Shown: piece after piece, positions 15,594 to 25,261 of the stretch
Layout: each line of letters opens with the position of its first letter
Numbering within the stretch: the first letter of the stretch is position 1
Assembly (NCBI RefSeq): GCF_900447535.1
Contig: NZ_UFXX01000001.1
Location: 248,001 to 312,000 of the forward strand
Length of the DNA: 64,000 nucleotides
Reading direction: 5' to 3'
From: Dermacoccus nishinomiyaensis
GTDB taxonomy: Bacteria; Actinomycetota; Actinomycetes; Actinomycetales; Dermatophilaceae
The notes under the pieces: generated by a model
What the model was told of the DNA's origin: nothing
Database searches by the model: none
What the model saw: only the letters and a program-made list of their open reading frames with translations
Made by a program: the position numbers and the translations under genes

Positions 15594-16955
15594 TCAGCTC
15601 GTGTGATCGAGCACGAGCAGGTCCTCGGCGTCCTCGACGTGGGTGACGCGCGTGCTGCGCGAGCGCCACGCGCCGGCCACGACGACGACGCCCGCGCAGG
15701 CCGCGGCGAGCGTCACGATCTGCCAGACGCTGTCGTGCCACCAGAGCCACCCGGCGACGAGTTCCACGGCGACCATGACCCACGTCAGCATGCCGAGGCG
15801 CGTGTCGTCGCCCGCCATCTGCGAGAACAGCCACAACTGCGCGAGCGCCCAGACGGTGCCGAGTGCGAGGCACGCGATGACGAGGGAGCCGTTGCCGTCG
15901 AACGCGTGGCCACCGACGGAGGCGACCACGGCGTCAGCGTCGAGCAGCGACCCGACGACGCAGCCGACCACGCCGAGCGCGAGGACGAAACCGGCAGCCC
16001 GCCACAACGCGCGGGCGCCGTTCGCCGCGCCTGCAGTGTCACCGGACGCGACGCCACCCGAATCAGCGCCACCCGAATCGGCGGGAGATGCGGAGGCGCT
16101 CGAGGCGGCGAGGCGCGGCACGATGAGCAGCGCGAGGAACTGCGTGCCCCAGCACATGGCGCGCGCGAACGTCGAGGCGAGGCCGTAGGCGCCGGACGTC
16201 TCGGGGGCGAGGAAGTGACGCACGAGGACGACGTCGACGTTCGTCAGCGCCGTGAACGCGGCGAGCGTCGAGTTGGAGCGCCACATCTCGCGCGCCAACC
16301 CGTCGCTGCCCGCGCCGACGCCGACGAGCGCATCACGGCTCGCCCACCAACCGAACGCGGCGGCGCACCACGCGGCGAGCGCCATGACGACGAAGACCTC
16401 CGTGACGTTCGCGCCCGCCGCCGCGCACCCGAGCGCGCCGGCGACGCGGGTCGCCGCCGTCACGACGTAGAGCGCGGCGAGGCGGGCGATGGCGCCGCTG
16501 CCGAGCAGGACGCCCTGGTAGGCGCCCGTCAGCGTCATCGGCAGGAGCATGAACGCCATCGCGATCGTCGGCGCGAGGCCGCCGAGGTGGAACAGCGCGT
16601 CGACGCCGGGGGAGGCGAGCATCGTGACGACGCTCAGCGCGACGCCGACCCGCGCGGCGAGCCCCAGCCCGCTCGAGCGCAGCGACGGGTGCGCCCAACG
16701 TCGCGCGATGACGACCTGCAGCGCGCCTGCGGGGATGACGAGGACGATGCCGAGGGTGATGAGCGCCGAGTACGCGCCGAATCCGGCCGGCCCGAGCGCG
16801 CGCGTGAGGATGAGGACGAAGACGTAGCTGAGCAGGTTGCCGAGACCCATCGCGACGGCCAGCACGACGCCGCCGCGCCCTGACGGTGCCTCCGACGTGG
16901 CCTGCGTCGAGTCGGGAGCCGGAGCCGGGCGCGCGTCGGCGGATGTGGCGTTCAC
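15594..16955 (-). CDS. polysaccharide flippase (Wzx/MOP superfamily)
   Basis: A 453-aa integral membrane protein with about 12 predicted membrane segments. After a 28-residue disordered N-terminus it starts VLAVAMGLGNLLSYVFVLILTRALGPAGFGAYSAL, shown here in parts: LGNLLSYVFVLILTRALGP then GFGAYSALITL. This is the opening pattern of polysaccharide exporters of the MOP superfamily. A Ser/Gly-rich loop in the middle (about residues 285-315) is not conserved. It should move lipid-linked glycan repeat units across the membrane. The start codon is GTG. A GAAGAAGGG stretch upstream may be a distant ribosome-binding site. It diverges from the giant AftD-like gene and its -10 box overlaps that gene's. 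Confidence 0.88.
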   Translation of the reverse strand: MNATSADARPAPAPDSTQATSEAPSGRGGVVLAVAMGLGNLLSYVFVLILTRALGPAGFGAYSALITLGIVLVIPAGALQVVIARRWAHPSLRSSGLGLAARVGVALSVVTMLASPGVDALFHLGGLAPTIAMAFMLLPMTLTGAYQGVLLGSGAIARLAALYVVTAATRVAGALGCAAAGANVTEVFVVMALAAWCAAAFGWWASRDALVGVGAGSDGLAREMWRSNSTLAAFTALTNVDVVLVRHFLAPETSGAYGLASTFARAMCWGTQFLALLIVPRLAASSASASPADSGGADSGGVASGDTAGAANGARALWRAAGFVLALGVVGCVVGSLLDADAVVASVGGHAFDGNGSLVIACLALGTVWALAQLWLFSQMAGDDTRLGMLTWVMVAVELVAGWLWWHDSVWQIVTLAAACAGVVVVAGAWRSRSTRVTHVEDAEDLLVLDHTS

Positions 16956-17005
16956 CTGCAGGACCCTTCTTCCGAACGCCCGTGTGACGTGGGCTACCTG
17001 CTGGT

Positions 17006-17012
17006 TATATTA
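17006..17012. promoter_or_regulatory. overlapping divergent -10 boxes
   Basis: TATATT on the plus strand (17006-17011) and TAATAT on the minus strand (17012-17007) share the only AT-rich island in the 114-bp gap between the flippase gene and the AftD-like gene. The two promoters should compete for polymerase. Confidence 0.5.
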
Positions 17013-17017
17013 GGTGC

Positions 17018-17039
17018 TTCACGGTCGACCGTCCGTGAA
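17018..17039 (+). promoter_or_regulatory. inverted repeat at the predicted start of the 17070 transcript
   Basis: TTCACGG-N8-CCGTGAA, with an inner palindrome ACGGTCGACCGT. It lies at about +1 to +22 of the predicted transcript, so it could be an operator or a 5' leader hairpin. Confidence 0.4.
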
Positions 17040-17069
17040 CCCCCTCGGCCCAGGCCCGGAAGGACGCTC

Positions 17070-20000
17070 GTGCGACGACCCATCCTGCGCCGCGGACGCC
17101 TCGATGCCTACGCCGTGGCCTGTGCCGTCGCCGCCGTGGTGCTCGCGGCCGTCGTCTTCCTCAACGATCTCGGCCACTTCAACACCGACATCAAGCCCGA
17201 GGTGTACCTCGCGCCGTGGGAGATGGTCGGCCGGTACCTGTCGTCGTGGACGGCGTCGCCGTACCTGGGGTCGGCGAACTTCAACGTCGGGCTCGTGCCC
17301 GTCCTGCTCGTGCTGTCCGCGCTGCGCGGCATCGGGCTGTCGCCGGAGTGGACGTTCAAGGTCTTCCACCTCGCACTGTGGCTCGTCGCGGCCTGGGTTG
17401 CCGCGCGCCTGACGCGCACCGTCGCGCCGCGTTCGACACGCTGGCTCGGGCTCGCTGCAGCCGTGTTCTATCTCGCCAATCCGTACGCGATCGCCGCGGG
17501 CAACACGCTCGCCATCGCCCTGCCGATGGCGTTCCTGCCATGGCTGCTGCTGTGCTACCTGCGCGCCCTGCAGCGGCCGTCGTCCTGGGCGTGGCCGGCG
17601 CTGTTCGGGCTCGCGTTCTTCGCGATGAGCGGCATGAACGTCGCCGTCGTGCCGCTGTTCCAGCTGTTCGGCATCATCCCGATCGCCGCCGTCGCGCGCT
17701 GGCACCTGCACCGCACCTGGCGCGAGGTCGCCGCCGTCACCGCGAAGTGCGCGCTGTTCGTCATCGCCGTGTCGCTGTACTGGCTCGTGCCGGCGATGTC
17801 GGCCGTCGCCACCGGCAGCCAGATCGTCGACACGTCAGAAACTCTCGACGGCATCCACAAGGTCTCCTCGTTCACCGAGGTGCTGCGCGGGCTCGGGCTG
17901 TGGCCACTGTACGGCCACGGCGACGCCGGACCGTGGGTGCCGCAGAACGCCGCCTACATCACGAGCCCCTGGGTCATCGCCCTGACGGCCCTGTGGCCCG
18001 CGCTGGCGCTCGTGTCGCTGCGCTGGGCCCGCACCGGGGTGCGGCGCGCCGCGGCGCTGACGGCGGCGATCGCGGCCGTCGTCATGGTCGGGCTGTTCCC
18101 GGGTGAGAACGATGCGGAGAGTCCCGCGGGTTGGCTCATCCAGGCCGTGCTGGCGTTCCCGCCGCTCGCCGCCTTCCGCACGACCAACAAGATCGGTGCG
18201 CTGCTCGCGCTGTCGTTCGCCGTCGCCCTCGCGTTCGGCGCCGTCCATCTCACGCGTCTCGTGCGCCGCCGTTCCGGTCTCGCGCCGATCGCCGCGGCGC
18301 TCGCGAGCATCGTCGTCGCCGCCTGGATGCTGCCGGCCCTGGCGAACGGGCTCTACATCTCGCGCATGGACATCCCGTCGTACTGGGACGACGCCGCCCG
18401 CGCCGCCGATGACGGCGCCCCGCACTCCTCGACGCTCGTCCTGCCGGGCCAGACGCGCCCGACGTACCGCTGGACGGTGCAGCGCCCCGACGACCTGACG
18501 AACTCCCTGCTGAAGCGCGACGCCGTCATCCCCGAGACGACACCGAACGCGAGCGCCCCCGGCGGCAACTTCCTCGCGGCCCTCGACGACACCGTCCAGT
18601 CCGGTACGGCGTCGGGCGACATGGTGTCGACGTTCGCGCGCTACCTCGGCTCCGACAACGTCCTCGTGCGCCACGACACCGTCTGGGAGAACGACGGGGG
18701 AGCGCGCCCGGCCGTCGTCCAAGCCCTCATCGGCACCGACACCGGCCTGTTCGGTTCCGGCAACTTCGGCAAGCCCGGGCAGAACGTCCTGTCGCCGGTC
18801 GCCTCGCCCGCCGGGTACGACGAGGCGAGCCTGCGCCCCGTGCAGCTGTACACCGTGCGTGACCCGCGAACGGCCGTGCGGGCGCAGAGCATGGCGAACT
18901 CCCTCGTCGTCGCGGGTGACGGCTGGTCGTTCCCCGAGATGGTGAACGCCGGGCTGCTGCGCACGTCACCGAGCGTGCAGTACGCGCAGGATCTCGACGC
19001 CGCAGCCCTGACGCGCGCGCTGCAGGCCAAGGGGCGCCTGGTCATCACCGACACGAACGCGCGACGCTCCGCCATCGCGCAGCGCCTCACCGCGGGCAAC
19101 GGCGCGCTGCTCGCCGCGGGCGACCCTCTCGGCACGACGCGCACGCTCGGCGATTCGCCCGACGATCAGACGGTGCTGCTGCGCTCCGGGACGCTCGTCA
19201 CCGCGACCACCTCCGGCGGCACGTTCTTCGACCTGCCGTACGCGGTGCCCGAGAACGCGTTCGACGGCAACCCCGACACGAGCTGGCGCTTCGGCGACTT
19301 CCGCCGCGCCGTCGGTCAGCGCCTCGACCTCACCCTGCCCGCGAGCCAGACGCTCGGTGACGTCACGATCGCCCAACCCGACCTCGGCCCCGTCAAGATC
19401 GACAAGGCGACGATGACGGCGGGTGGCCGCTCCGTCACGGTGCGCGTCCCCGATTCGGGCAAGGCCACCTTCCACATGGGCGGCGTGAGCGCGGACCGCG
19501 TCAGCGTCCACATCGACAGCATCCGCGGCGACGGCTTCAACCTCGTCGGCATCTCCGAACTGGGCCTGCCGGGGCCAAAGGCGACGCGTGCCGCGCGCAC
19601 CCCGACGACGCTGACACGCCTCTACACAGGCCTCGACGACGCGGGCCGCTCGGCGTTCTCGTCCGCGCCCCTCGACGTCCTGCTGCGCCGCGTCGAGAAC
19701 ACGCCCGCGGCCGCCGACGACAGCGAGATCGCGCTGCGCCGCGTCGTCTCCCTGCCGCAGGGCCGCACCTTCAACGGGGATGCCCGCGTGCGGATCGACG
19801 GCGACGACCTGGAGAAGATCTACGACGAGGTCGCCGGGTACAGCGACGCGGTGCGTGCGACGTCGTCGGGCGTGTGGTTCGACAAACGCCAGTACCGTGC
19901 CTCGGCCGCGGCCGACGGCAAGAGCGACACGGGCTGGGTGCCCGGGGGAGCCTCGCCCAAGGGCGCCTGGTGGCAGCTGACGACGGCGCCGCGCGACATC

Positions 20001-21320
20001 ACCAGCGTCGACCTCACGCAGAAACCGACGCTCGGCGACGCGAAGCGCACGCAGTGGGCGACGAAGGTGTCGGTGCTCGTCGACGGCAAGAAGGTCGCGA
20101 GCTCGTCGGTGAACAAGAACGGCGACACGCACATCGCGCTGCCCGACGGCACCCGCGGCTCGCGCGTGCGGGTCGTCATCGACGCCTCCGAGGGCCCGGA
20201 GCTCGCGACGCCCGCCGAGTTCACCCGCATCGACACGGGCGCGTCGATGAAGGCCTCCGACCTCGGCCCGTTCGACTCACCCGGCAAGAACCGCTGCCTC
20301 GACGTCGCGACGATCGACGGGCGCGCCGTGCCGATGCGCCTCGACGACGACACGATCACCCGCTCCTCGCAGGAGGGCACGCGCTGGGTCTCGTGCACGC
20401 CAGTGACGCTCGACGCCGGCGATCGCCGTATCGAGCAGGCCCCAGGGTTCGTCCTCGACTCCCTCGACCTGCGCGACAACCGCAAGCAGGCGACGAGCGT
20501 GCCCGCGGCGCCCGCGTTCCGCGTCACCGACGACACGCCGACGCACAAGACGATCCGTCTCGAATCGAGCGCGACGCCGAGCGCCGTCGTCATCGGCCAG
20601 AGCTACGACGCACGCTGGAGCGCGACGCTCAACGGCAAGGCGCTTCCCGCCCCGACGACGATCGACGGCTACAGCACCGGCTGGATCCTGCCCGCCGGCG
20701 CGCAGGGCACCGTCGAGATGCGGTTCGCGCCGCAGCGCTGGGCGAACGTGGCGCTGATCGTCACGCTGCTGACGCTCGCGGCGATCGCCGCCATCGTCAT
20801 CGTCGCCGCCCGACGCGGCGGCCTGCGCGCGCCTGTGCCGCACCGCAGCGAGACGTACACGCGCAGCATGCGCCGCGCCGACGCACTCGCACGGCGCAGC
20901 GACGCTCAGTACCTGCGCCTCGACGTGGCATGCGTCGTCGCCGCGACGTTCGGCGTCGGCGCCGCGGGCCTCGTCGCCTCGCTCGTCGCGGTCGCGGCGC
21001 TGCGCCTGACGCGGGTGCGCTCGCGTCATCTCGTCGTCGCGGGGGCGCTGCTCGTGCTCGCAGGCGTCGGGGCGTTCCTCCTGCTCGACCCGAGCCTCGG
21101 GCAGGTGAGCGCCGACGCCATCGCCGCGAACATGTGGCCGCACCGCATCGCGGGCGCCGGCTTCGTCATCGCGCTCATCGGGTTGTTGCGTCAGCACGAC
21201 GCGCCACGAACCGCACGCCGCAGCGGCGGCAGCCACCGCGCGGGGCCGCACACCGAGGCGGCCACGGACCCAGCCACGAAGACAGCCACGACCGACCGGG
21301 CGATCGCAGAACGAGGATGA
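17070..21320 (+). CDS. AftD-like giant GT-C membrane protein (DUF3367 type)
   Basis: A 1416-aa protein. The N-terminal ~400 residues hold about ten membrane segments, with the first periplasmic loop HFNTDIKPEVYLAPWEM giving an acidic motif like the catalytic Asp region of GT-C enzymes. A large extracytoplasmic part follows with two discoidin/F5-8-C-like modules. Their signatures are ENAFDGNPDTSWRFG (about 720) and SAAADGKSDTGWVPGG (about 940). Membrane segments return near 1225-1250 and 1290-1370. Mycobacterial AftD adds arabinofuranose to arabinan; the acceptor here is unknown. GTG 17070 was chosen because GGAAGGA stands 5 nt upstream; a longer in-frame reading from 16989 begins before the predicted transcript start. 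The last codons overlap the next gene. Confidence 0.82.
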   Translation: MRRPILRRGRLDAYAVACAVAAVVLAAVVFLNDLGHFNTDIKPEVYLAPWEMVGRYLSSWTASPYLGSANFNVGLVPVLLVLSALRGIGLSPEWTFKVFHLALWLVAAWVAARLTRTVAPRSTRWLGLAAAVFYLANPYAIAAGNTLAIALPMAFLPWLLLCYLRALQRPSSWAWPALFGLAFFAMSGMNVAVVPLFQLFGIIPIAAVARWHLHRTWREVAAVTAKCALFVIAVSLYWLVPAMSAVATGSQIVDTSETLDGIHKVSSFTEVLRGLGLWPLYGHGDAGPWVPQNAAYITSPWVIALTALWPALALVSLRWARTGVRRAAALTAAIAAVVMVGLFPGENDAESPAGWLIQAVLAFPPLAAFRTTNKIGALLALSFAVALAFGAVHLTRLVRRRSGLAPIAAALASIVVAAWMLPALANGLYISRMDIPSYWDDAARAADDGAPHSSTLVLPGQTRPTYRWTVQRPDDLTNSLLKRDAVIPETTPNASAPGGNFLAALDDTVQSGTASGDMVSTFARYLGSDNVLVRHDTVWENDGGARPAVVQALIGTDTGLFGSGNFGKPGQNVLSPVASPAGYDEASLRPVQLYTVRDPRTAVRAQSMANSLVVAGDGWSFPEMVNAGLLRTSPSVQYAQDLDAAALTRALQAKGRLVITDTNARRSAIAQRLTAGNGALLAAGDPLGTTRTLGDSPDDQTVLLRSGTLVTATTSGGTFFDLPYAVPENAFDGNPDTSWRFGDFRRAVGQRLDLTLPASQTLGDVTIAQPDLGPVKIDKATMTAGGRSVTVRVPDSGKATFHMGGVSADRVSVHIDSIRGDGFNLVGISELGLPGPKATRAARTPTTLTRLYTGLDDAGRSAFSSAPLDVLLRRVENTPAAADDSEIALRRVVSLPQGRTFNGDARVRIDGDDLEKIYDEVAGYSDAVRATSSGVWFDKRQYRASAAADGKSDTGWVPGGASPKGAWWQLTTAPRDITSVDLTQKPTLGDAKRTQWATKVSVLVDGKKVASSSVNKNGDTHIALPDGTRGSRVRVVIDASEGPELATPAEFTRIDTGASMKASDLGPFDSPGKNRCLDVATIDGRAVPMRLDDDTITRSSQEGTRWVSCTPVTLDAGDRRIEQAPGFVLDSLDLRDNRKQATSVPAAPAFRVTDDTPTHKTIRLESSATPSAVVIGQSYDARWSATLNGKALPAPTTIDGYSTGWILPAGAQGTVEMRFAPQRWANVALIVTLLTLAAIAAIVIVAARRGGLRAPVPHRSETYTRSMRRADALARRSDAQYLRLDVACVVAATFGVGAAGLVASLVAVAALRLTRVRSRHLVVAGALLVLAGVGAFLLLDPSLGQVSADAIAANMWPHRIAGAGFVIALIGLLRQHDAPRTARRSGGSHRAGPHTEAATDPATKTATTDRAIAERG

Positions 21321-22165
21321 TGATGGACGAGCGAACCCCTGACGCGATGTTCGAGCGTGGTGTCAGCGTCATCGTGCCCACGCGCAACAACGAGCGCACC
21401 CTCGAAGCGACGCTGCGCTCGGTCAAGGAGCAGAGCGAGCCGGGCGTCACGCTCATCGTCGTGGACAACGCCAGCACGGACGCGACGAAGGACATCGCGC
21501 GCCGCTGGGCCGATGTGTACCTCGAGGGCGGGCCGGAACGTTCCGCGCAGCGCAACCGCGGCATCGAGGCCGCGCAGACGCCGTGGATCGTATGGCTCGA
21601 CAGCGACATGATCCTGCCGCCGCGGGCGATCGAGGTCGCCCTCGACACGGCGCAGCGCACCGGCGCCGACGGCGTCGCGCTGCCCGAGCGCACGATCGGC
21701 GACGGTTTCTGGACGGCGTGCCGGGCCCTGGAGCGCGAGTGCTACCTCGACCAGCCGTGGTTGCACAACCCGCGGCTGCTGCGGCGTGACTTCATGCGCA
21801 CCGACGGCGAGTTCCACCTCGCGATGTCGGGGCCGGAGGACGCGGATCTGCGGCTCAAGATGCGCCGCGCGGGTCAGCGGATCGAGCTCGCCCCCATCAT
21901 CATCGACCACGACGAGGGCCGCCTCACGCTGCGCGACGTCTTCTCCAAGCGCTATTACTACGGGCGCAGCATCCCTGCGTTCGCGGCCGAGCACGACGGT
22001 GCCGTCGGGCAGCAGGGCCGTGACGTGCTGACGGCGTACTGGGCGCACCGCGACGACCTCGCGCGTCGCCCGCTGCACGCGGCCGGCATGGTCGGCATGC
22101 GCGCGATGGAGGCCGTCGGCTACGCCCTTGGCGCGGCGAGCGCACGGCGCGATCACGCGCGATGA
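21317..22165 (+). CDS. family 2 glycosyltransferase
   Basis: A 282-aa GT-A fold enzyme that transfers a sugar from an NDP-sugar. It has VSVIVPTRNNERTLEATLRS (about 15-34), the nucleotide-binding VDNASTDATKD and the metal-binding DxD-like WLDSDMILPPRA. The C-terminus has the SGPEDADLRLKMRRAG acceptor-side motif and SKRYYYGRS. There is no long membrane segment, so it probably works on a lipid-linked acceptor at the inner membrane face. Three ATG codons in a row (21317, 21320, 21323) are in frame; 21317 is chosen because it overlaps the previous stop as ATGA. Its stop overlaps the next ATG in the same way. Confidence 0.9.
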   Translation: MMMDERTPDAMFERGVSVIVPTRNNERTLEATLRSVKEQSEPGVTLIVVDNASTDATKDIARRWADVYLEGGPERSAQRNRGIEAAQTPWIVWLDSDMILPPRAIEVALDTAQRTGADGVALPERTIGDGFWTACRALERECYLDQPWLHNPRLLRRDFMRTDGEFHLAMSGPEDADLRLKMRRAGQRIELAPIIIDHDEGRLTLRDVFSKRYYYGRSIPAFAAEHDGAVGQQGRDVLTAYWAHRDDLARRPLHAAGMVGMRAMEAVGYALGAASARRDHAR

Positions 22166-23235
22166 CCCGCGAGCTGCTGTGGCTGTCGCTGCCCGATCAG
22201 CGGCCGCGCCGTGAGCTGTACTGGATGTCGCGGATGCCGGGCACGCACGTCACGGCGATGGCGCGCGAGGAGCCGTTCGGCGACCTCACCTGGGTGCCGA
22301 CGACGTACCGTCGCCCCGTGACGCGCTTCATCGAGGCCGGCGCGTTCGCGTGGGCGCAGGGGCTCGACGAACAGCTCGAGCGGACGCGCCCCGACTGGGT
22401 CGCGAGCCTCGAGCTGTGCTCGCTGGTCACCGGCCAGCTCAGCGCGCGGCGTCGACGCCGCCCGGGGCTGCGGCAGGCCGTCATCACCTGGGAGAACCTG
22501 CCGCGCCAACCGTTGTACGCGCTGCCGCCGTACCGTCAGGCGTTCGAGAGCACCCGCGACGCCGACCTCATCCTCTGCATGGTCGACGCGGCGCGCGACC
22601 ACCTCGAACTCAACGGATTCGACCTGTCGCGCGTTCGCGTCGTCAAGCCGGGCATCGACGTCGAAATGTTTTGCCCCGCAGCCGAACTCGCCGACCGACC
22701 GCGGGTCGTGTTCACCTCGCCGCTCTCGGCGAACAAGGGCATCGACACCGTCCTCGACGCGATGCGCCTCGTGCGCCGGCGCGTGCCCGACGCGCAACTC
22801 GTCGTCGCCGGTAGCGGGCCGCTCGCGGGGCTCGTCGAGGAGGCCGAGCAGGCCGAACCGGGCGCCGTCGTGCGCGCCGGATCACTCCACGCGCCCGGCG
22901 TCGCCGAGCTGCTGCGCTCCGCGCGCGTCTTCACGACGGCGCCGCGCCCGACGTGGAAGTGGACCGAACAGCTCGGCCTCGCCTACCTCGAGGCGCAGGC
23001 GTGCGGGTTGCCCGTCGTCACGACCGCGTGCGGCACCAATGACGAAGCCGTGCGCGCACCCAACCTGCTGACGGAGTCGGGCGCGTACGCGCTCGCCGAG
23101 GGTCTCGTGCACTTCCTCACCGACGACTCGGCCGCGCGTGCGGCGTCGGCGGCGAACCGCGCGCGGATGCTCGCCGAGCACGACATCCGCCGTCAGAGCG
23201 CGAAGATGGGCGAGGCCTTTGCCGAGTTCGAGTGA
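22162..23235 (+). CDS. family 4 glycosyltransferase
   Basis: A 357-aa GT-B fold retaining glycosyltransferase. The N-terminal half is less typical and the C-terminal half is clear: VFTSPLSANKGIDTVLDAM, QLVVAGSGPLAGL and the EX7E motif in TEQLGLAYLEAQACGLPVV (about 275-293), where the two Glu residues contact the donor sugar nucleotide. The donor and acceptor are not known. It overlaps the GT2 gene by ATGA and is followed within the same operon by a polytopic membrane protein, so the three probably act in sequence on one glycan. Confidence 0.88.
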   Translation: MTRELLWLSLPDQRPRRELYWMSRMPGTHVTAMAREEPFGDLTWVPTTYRRPVTRFIEAGAFAWAQGLDEQLERTRPDWVASLELCSLVTGQLSARRRRRPGLRQAVITWENLPRQPLYALPPYRQAFESTRDADLILCMVDAARDHLELNGFDLSRVRVVKPGIDVEMFCPAAELADRPRVVFTSPLSANKGIDTVLDAMRLVRRRVPDAQLVVAGSGPLAGLVEEAEQAEPGAVVRAGSLHAPGVAELLRSARVFTTAPRPTWKWTEQLGLAYLEAQACGLPVVTTACGTNDEAVRAPNLLTESGAYALAEGLVHFLTDDSAARAASAANRARMLAEHDIRRQSAKMGEAFAEFE

Positions 23236-25174
23236 CGCCGTCACGACGTCCGGCCGGGGAGCGACGCACGGGGCTGCGTGGGGCGCGACGCGCTGGGCGG
23301 GCCGTCACGCCGGGCTGCTCGCGAGCGCGGTGTGCGCCGCCGTCATCCTCGGCCCGATGCTGCTGACGCGCGGGTTCTGGCTGCACTACGACATGGTGTT
23401 CGTCCCGCATCTGCCGTTGTCGGACACGACGCTCGGTACGGCCGGGCAGGTGCCGCGCGCGGTGCCGAACGACGCGATCGTCGCGCTGCTCGACCTCGTC
23501 CTGGCCGGGGACATCACGCAGAAGATCATCCTGCTCGGGGCGTTCCTCGCCCTCGGCGCAGGCGTCGATCGATGGCGCGCGCCGGTGCTCGCGCGCGTGT
23601 GCGCGAGCGTCCTGCTCGCCTGGAACCCGTGGGTCGCCGAGCGTCTCGCGATCGGCCACTGGGGGTACCTCTGGGGCTACGCGGCGTGCGTGTGGGCGAT
23701 CGTCGGGGCGCTCGAGGCGCGCCGCGCTCGCACACGTTCGTCGGACGGCGTCGCGGCCGGCCGCGCGGAGGCCGAGACTGCTCGCCGCGCTGATTCGGCG
23801 GGAGAAGTCGACGCCTGGATCGACACGGACCGCGCCAGAGAGAGCGTCGCTCACCGCGACGCCGATGCGACGCACGCCCGCCGCAGCGTCGCCGTCGCGC
23901 TCGTCATGTCGGCGGCGTCCGGTTCGACGGGGGCCGTCCTCGTGGCCTTGGCCCTCGCCGCTGTGACGTTCGCACCCGGCGCGGGACGGCTGGCATGGCG
24001 CGCCGGGTGGCGCCCGACGTTGCGGACGGTGCTCGCCTGGGTCGGCCTCAACGCCTCGTGGTGGTGGCCGTTCCTCACGGCCGCGCCGAGCGACGCCGCC
24101 GACGCGGCCGGCGTCGAGGCGTTCGCGGCCCGCAGCGACGGCGCGGGGCCCGTGTGGACGTCCCTGCTCGGCGGTGGCGGCATCTGGCACGCGCCGTCAT
24201 GGTTCGCCGAACGCAGCTCAGCGCCCATCGTGCTCGCCTCCGCCCTCGTGTGCGTCGCCGGCGTCATCGCCGCCCGGCGCCTCGGTCGCGGGCCGATCAC
24301 GGCGCTCGCCGTCACGGGGCTGTTCCTCGCGGGCGCGAGCACCGTGCCGGGGCTGCGTGACGTCATGACGGCGATCGTCCTGCACGTGCCCGGCGGCGGG
24401 CTGCTGCGCGACGGGCAGAAGTTCGTCGCCCTCTGGGTCGTCCCGGCGGCCCTCGGCTGGGGGCTGCTCATCGACGCCGAGGTGCGCCGCGCTCGCGGCA
24501 GCATCCTCGCGCCCGTCGCCCTCATCGGCGGCATCGTCGCCCCGCTCGTGCTCCTGCCGGGCCTCGCGTGGGCACGCGGCGGACAGTGGCGCGGCGTCGA
24601 TTATCCGGCGCCGTGGACGCAGGTCGCGCGCGACCTCGACGCCGGGACCAACGGCGCGACGCTCGTCCTGCCCTGGTCGACCTACCGTCGCTACGCCTGG
24701 AACGGCGAGCGCACCGTCCTCGACCCCTGGAACCGTTTGCTCACCGGCCGCGTCATCGCCGACGACGCGCTGGCCGTGCGTCAGGGCTCTGGCGTGCGGG
24801 TCGTCGCGGGGGAGGACCCGCACGCCGCCGCCGTCGGTCGCGCTCTCGTTCACCGCTCGGCCGACGAATTGCGTGACGCGATGGCTCGGGCCGACGTCAG
24901 CCGCGTCATCGTCCAGACCGACCAGCCGGACGCCGCCGCCGTCGCGGATCTCGTCCGCCGCGCGGGGGCGACGCCGCTCGCCGCCGCGCCGCCGGTCTCG
25001 CACCTCACGACGTGGTCCGTCCCCGGTGCGACGCCTCGCCCGGCGACGCCGTGGTGGCGCGCGCTCGGCCTCGCGACGAGCATCATCACCGCCGGCGTGG
25101 TCATCGCGCGTGCGAGCCGCACCGGGCGATTGCGCCGAAAGCGATGCACTCGCGCGCCGGAGCAGCTAAGCTGA
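23219..25174 (+). CDS. polytopic membrane protein, GT-C-like, of the glycan locus
   Basis: About 651 aa with a likely 10-12 membrane segments. The first extracytoplasmic loop, LTRGFWLHYDMVFVPHLPLS, carries an Asp and His as in GT-C enzymes. NPWVAERLAIGHWGYLWGYA resembles the NPY/GxWG segments of actinobacterial arabinan and mannan polymerases. A charged stretch (about 160-220) is poorly conserved in composition and may be a loop. A soluble C-terminal domain begins near YPAPWTQVARDLDAG. I cannot name a family with certainty. The start is uncertain: TTG 23219 overlaps the previous gene by 17 nt, a GTG reading from 23138 overlaps by 98 nt, and the next in-frame GTG (about 23328) lies inside the first membrane segment. 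Confidence 0.72.
   Translation: MPSSSDAVTTSGRGATHGAAWGATRWAGRHAGLLASAVCAAVILGPMLLTRGFWLHYDMVFVPHLPLSDTTLGTAGQVPRAVPNDAIVALLDLVLAGDITQKIILLGAFLALGAGVDRWRAPVLARVCASVLLAWNPWVAERLAIGHWGYLWGYAACVWAIVGALEARRARTRSSDGVAAGRAEAETARRADSAGEVDAWIDTDRARESVAHRDADATHARRSVAVALVMSAASGSTGAVLVALALAAVTFAPGAGRLAWRAGWRPTLRTVLAWVGLNASWWWPFLTAAPSDAADAAGVEAFAARSDGAGPVWTSLLGGGGIWHAPSWFAERSSAPIVLASALVCVAGVIAARRLGRGPITALAVTGLFLAGASTVPGLRDVMTAIVLHVPGGGLLRDGQKFVALWVVPAALGWGLLIDAEVRRARGSILAPVALIGGIVAPLVLLPGLAWARGGQWRGVDYPAPWTQVARDLDAGTNGATLVLPWSTYRRYAWNGERTVLDPWNRLLTGRVIADDALAVRQGSGVRVVAGEDPHAAAVGRALVHRSADELRDAMARADVSRVIVQTDQPDAAAVADLVRRAGATPLAAAPPVSHLTTWSVPGATPRPATPWWRALGLATSIITAGVVIARASRTGRLRRKRCTRAPEQLS
25167..25172 (+). 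promoter_or_regulatory. possible -10 box for the small protein gene
   Basis: TAAGCT overlaps the stop of the upstream gene and would give an ~80-nt leader before ATG 25262. No clear -35. Confidence 0.3.
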
Positions 25175-25261
25175 ACCAAACGCGTCGCCCAGGCGATGCT
25201 CCGTCGTGCCACCCCGTGGCGCGGCGGCTGACCACGAGCGAAGGTGAAGGCGGTCAACCCC

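Noticed and set aside
15540-16883. 447-codon plus-strand frame over the flippase gene
   Set aside because: The minus-strand reading gives a clean 12-helix flippase; this one gives Arg/Glu-rich low complexity.
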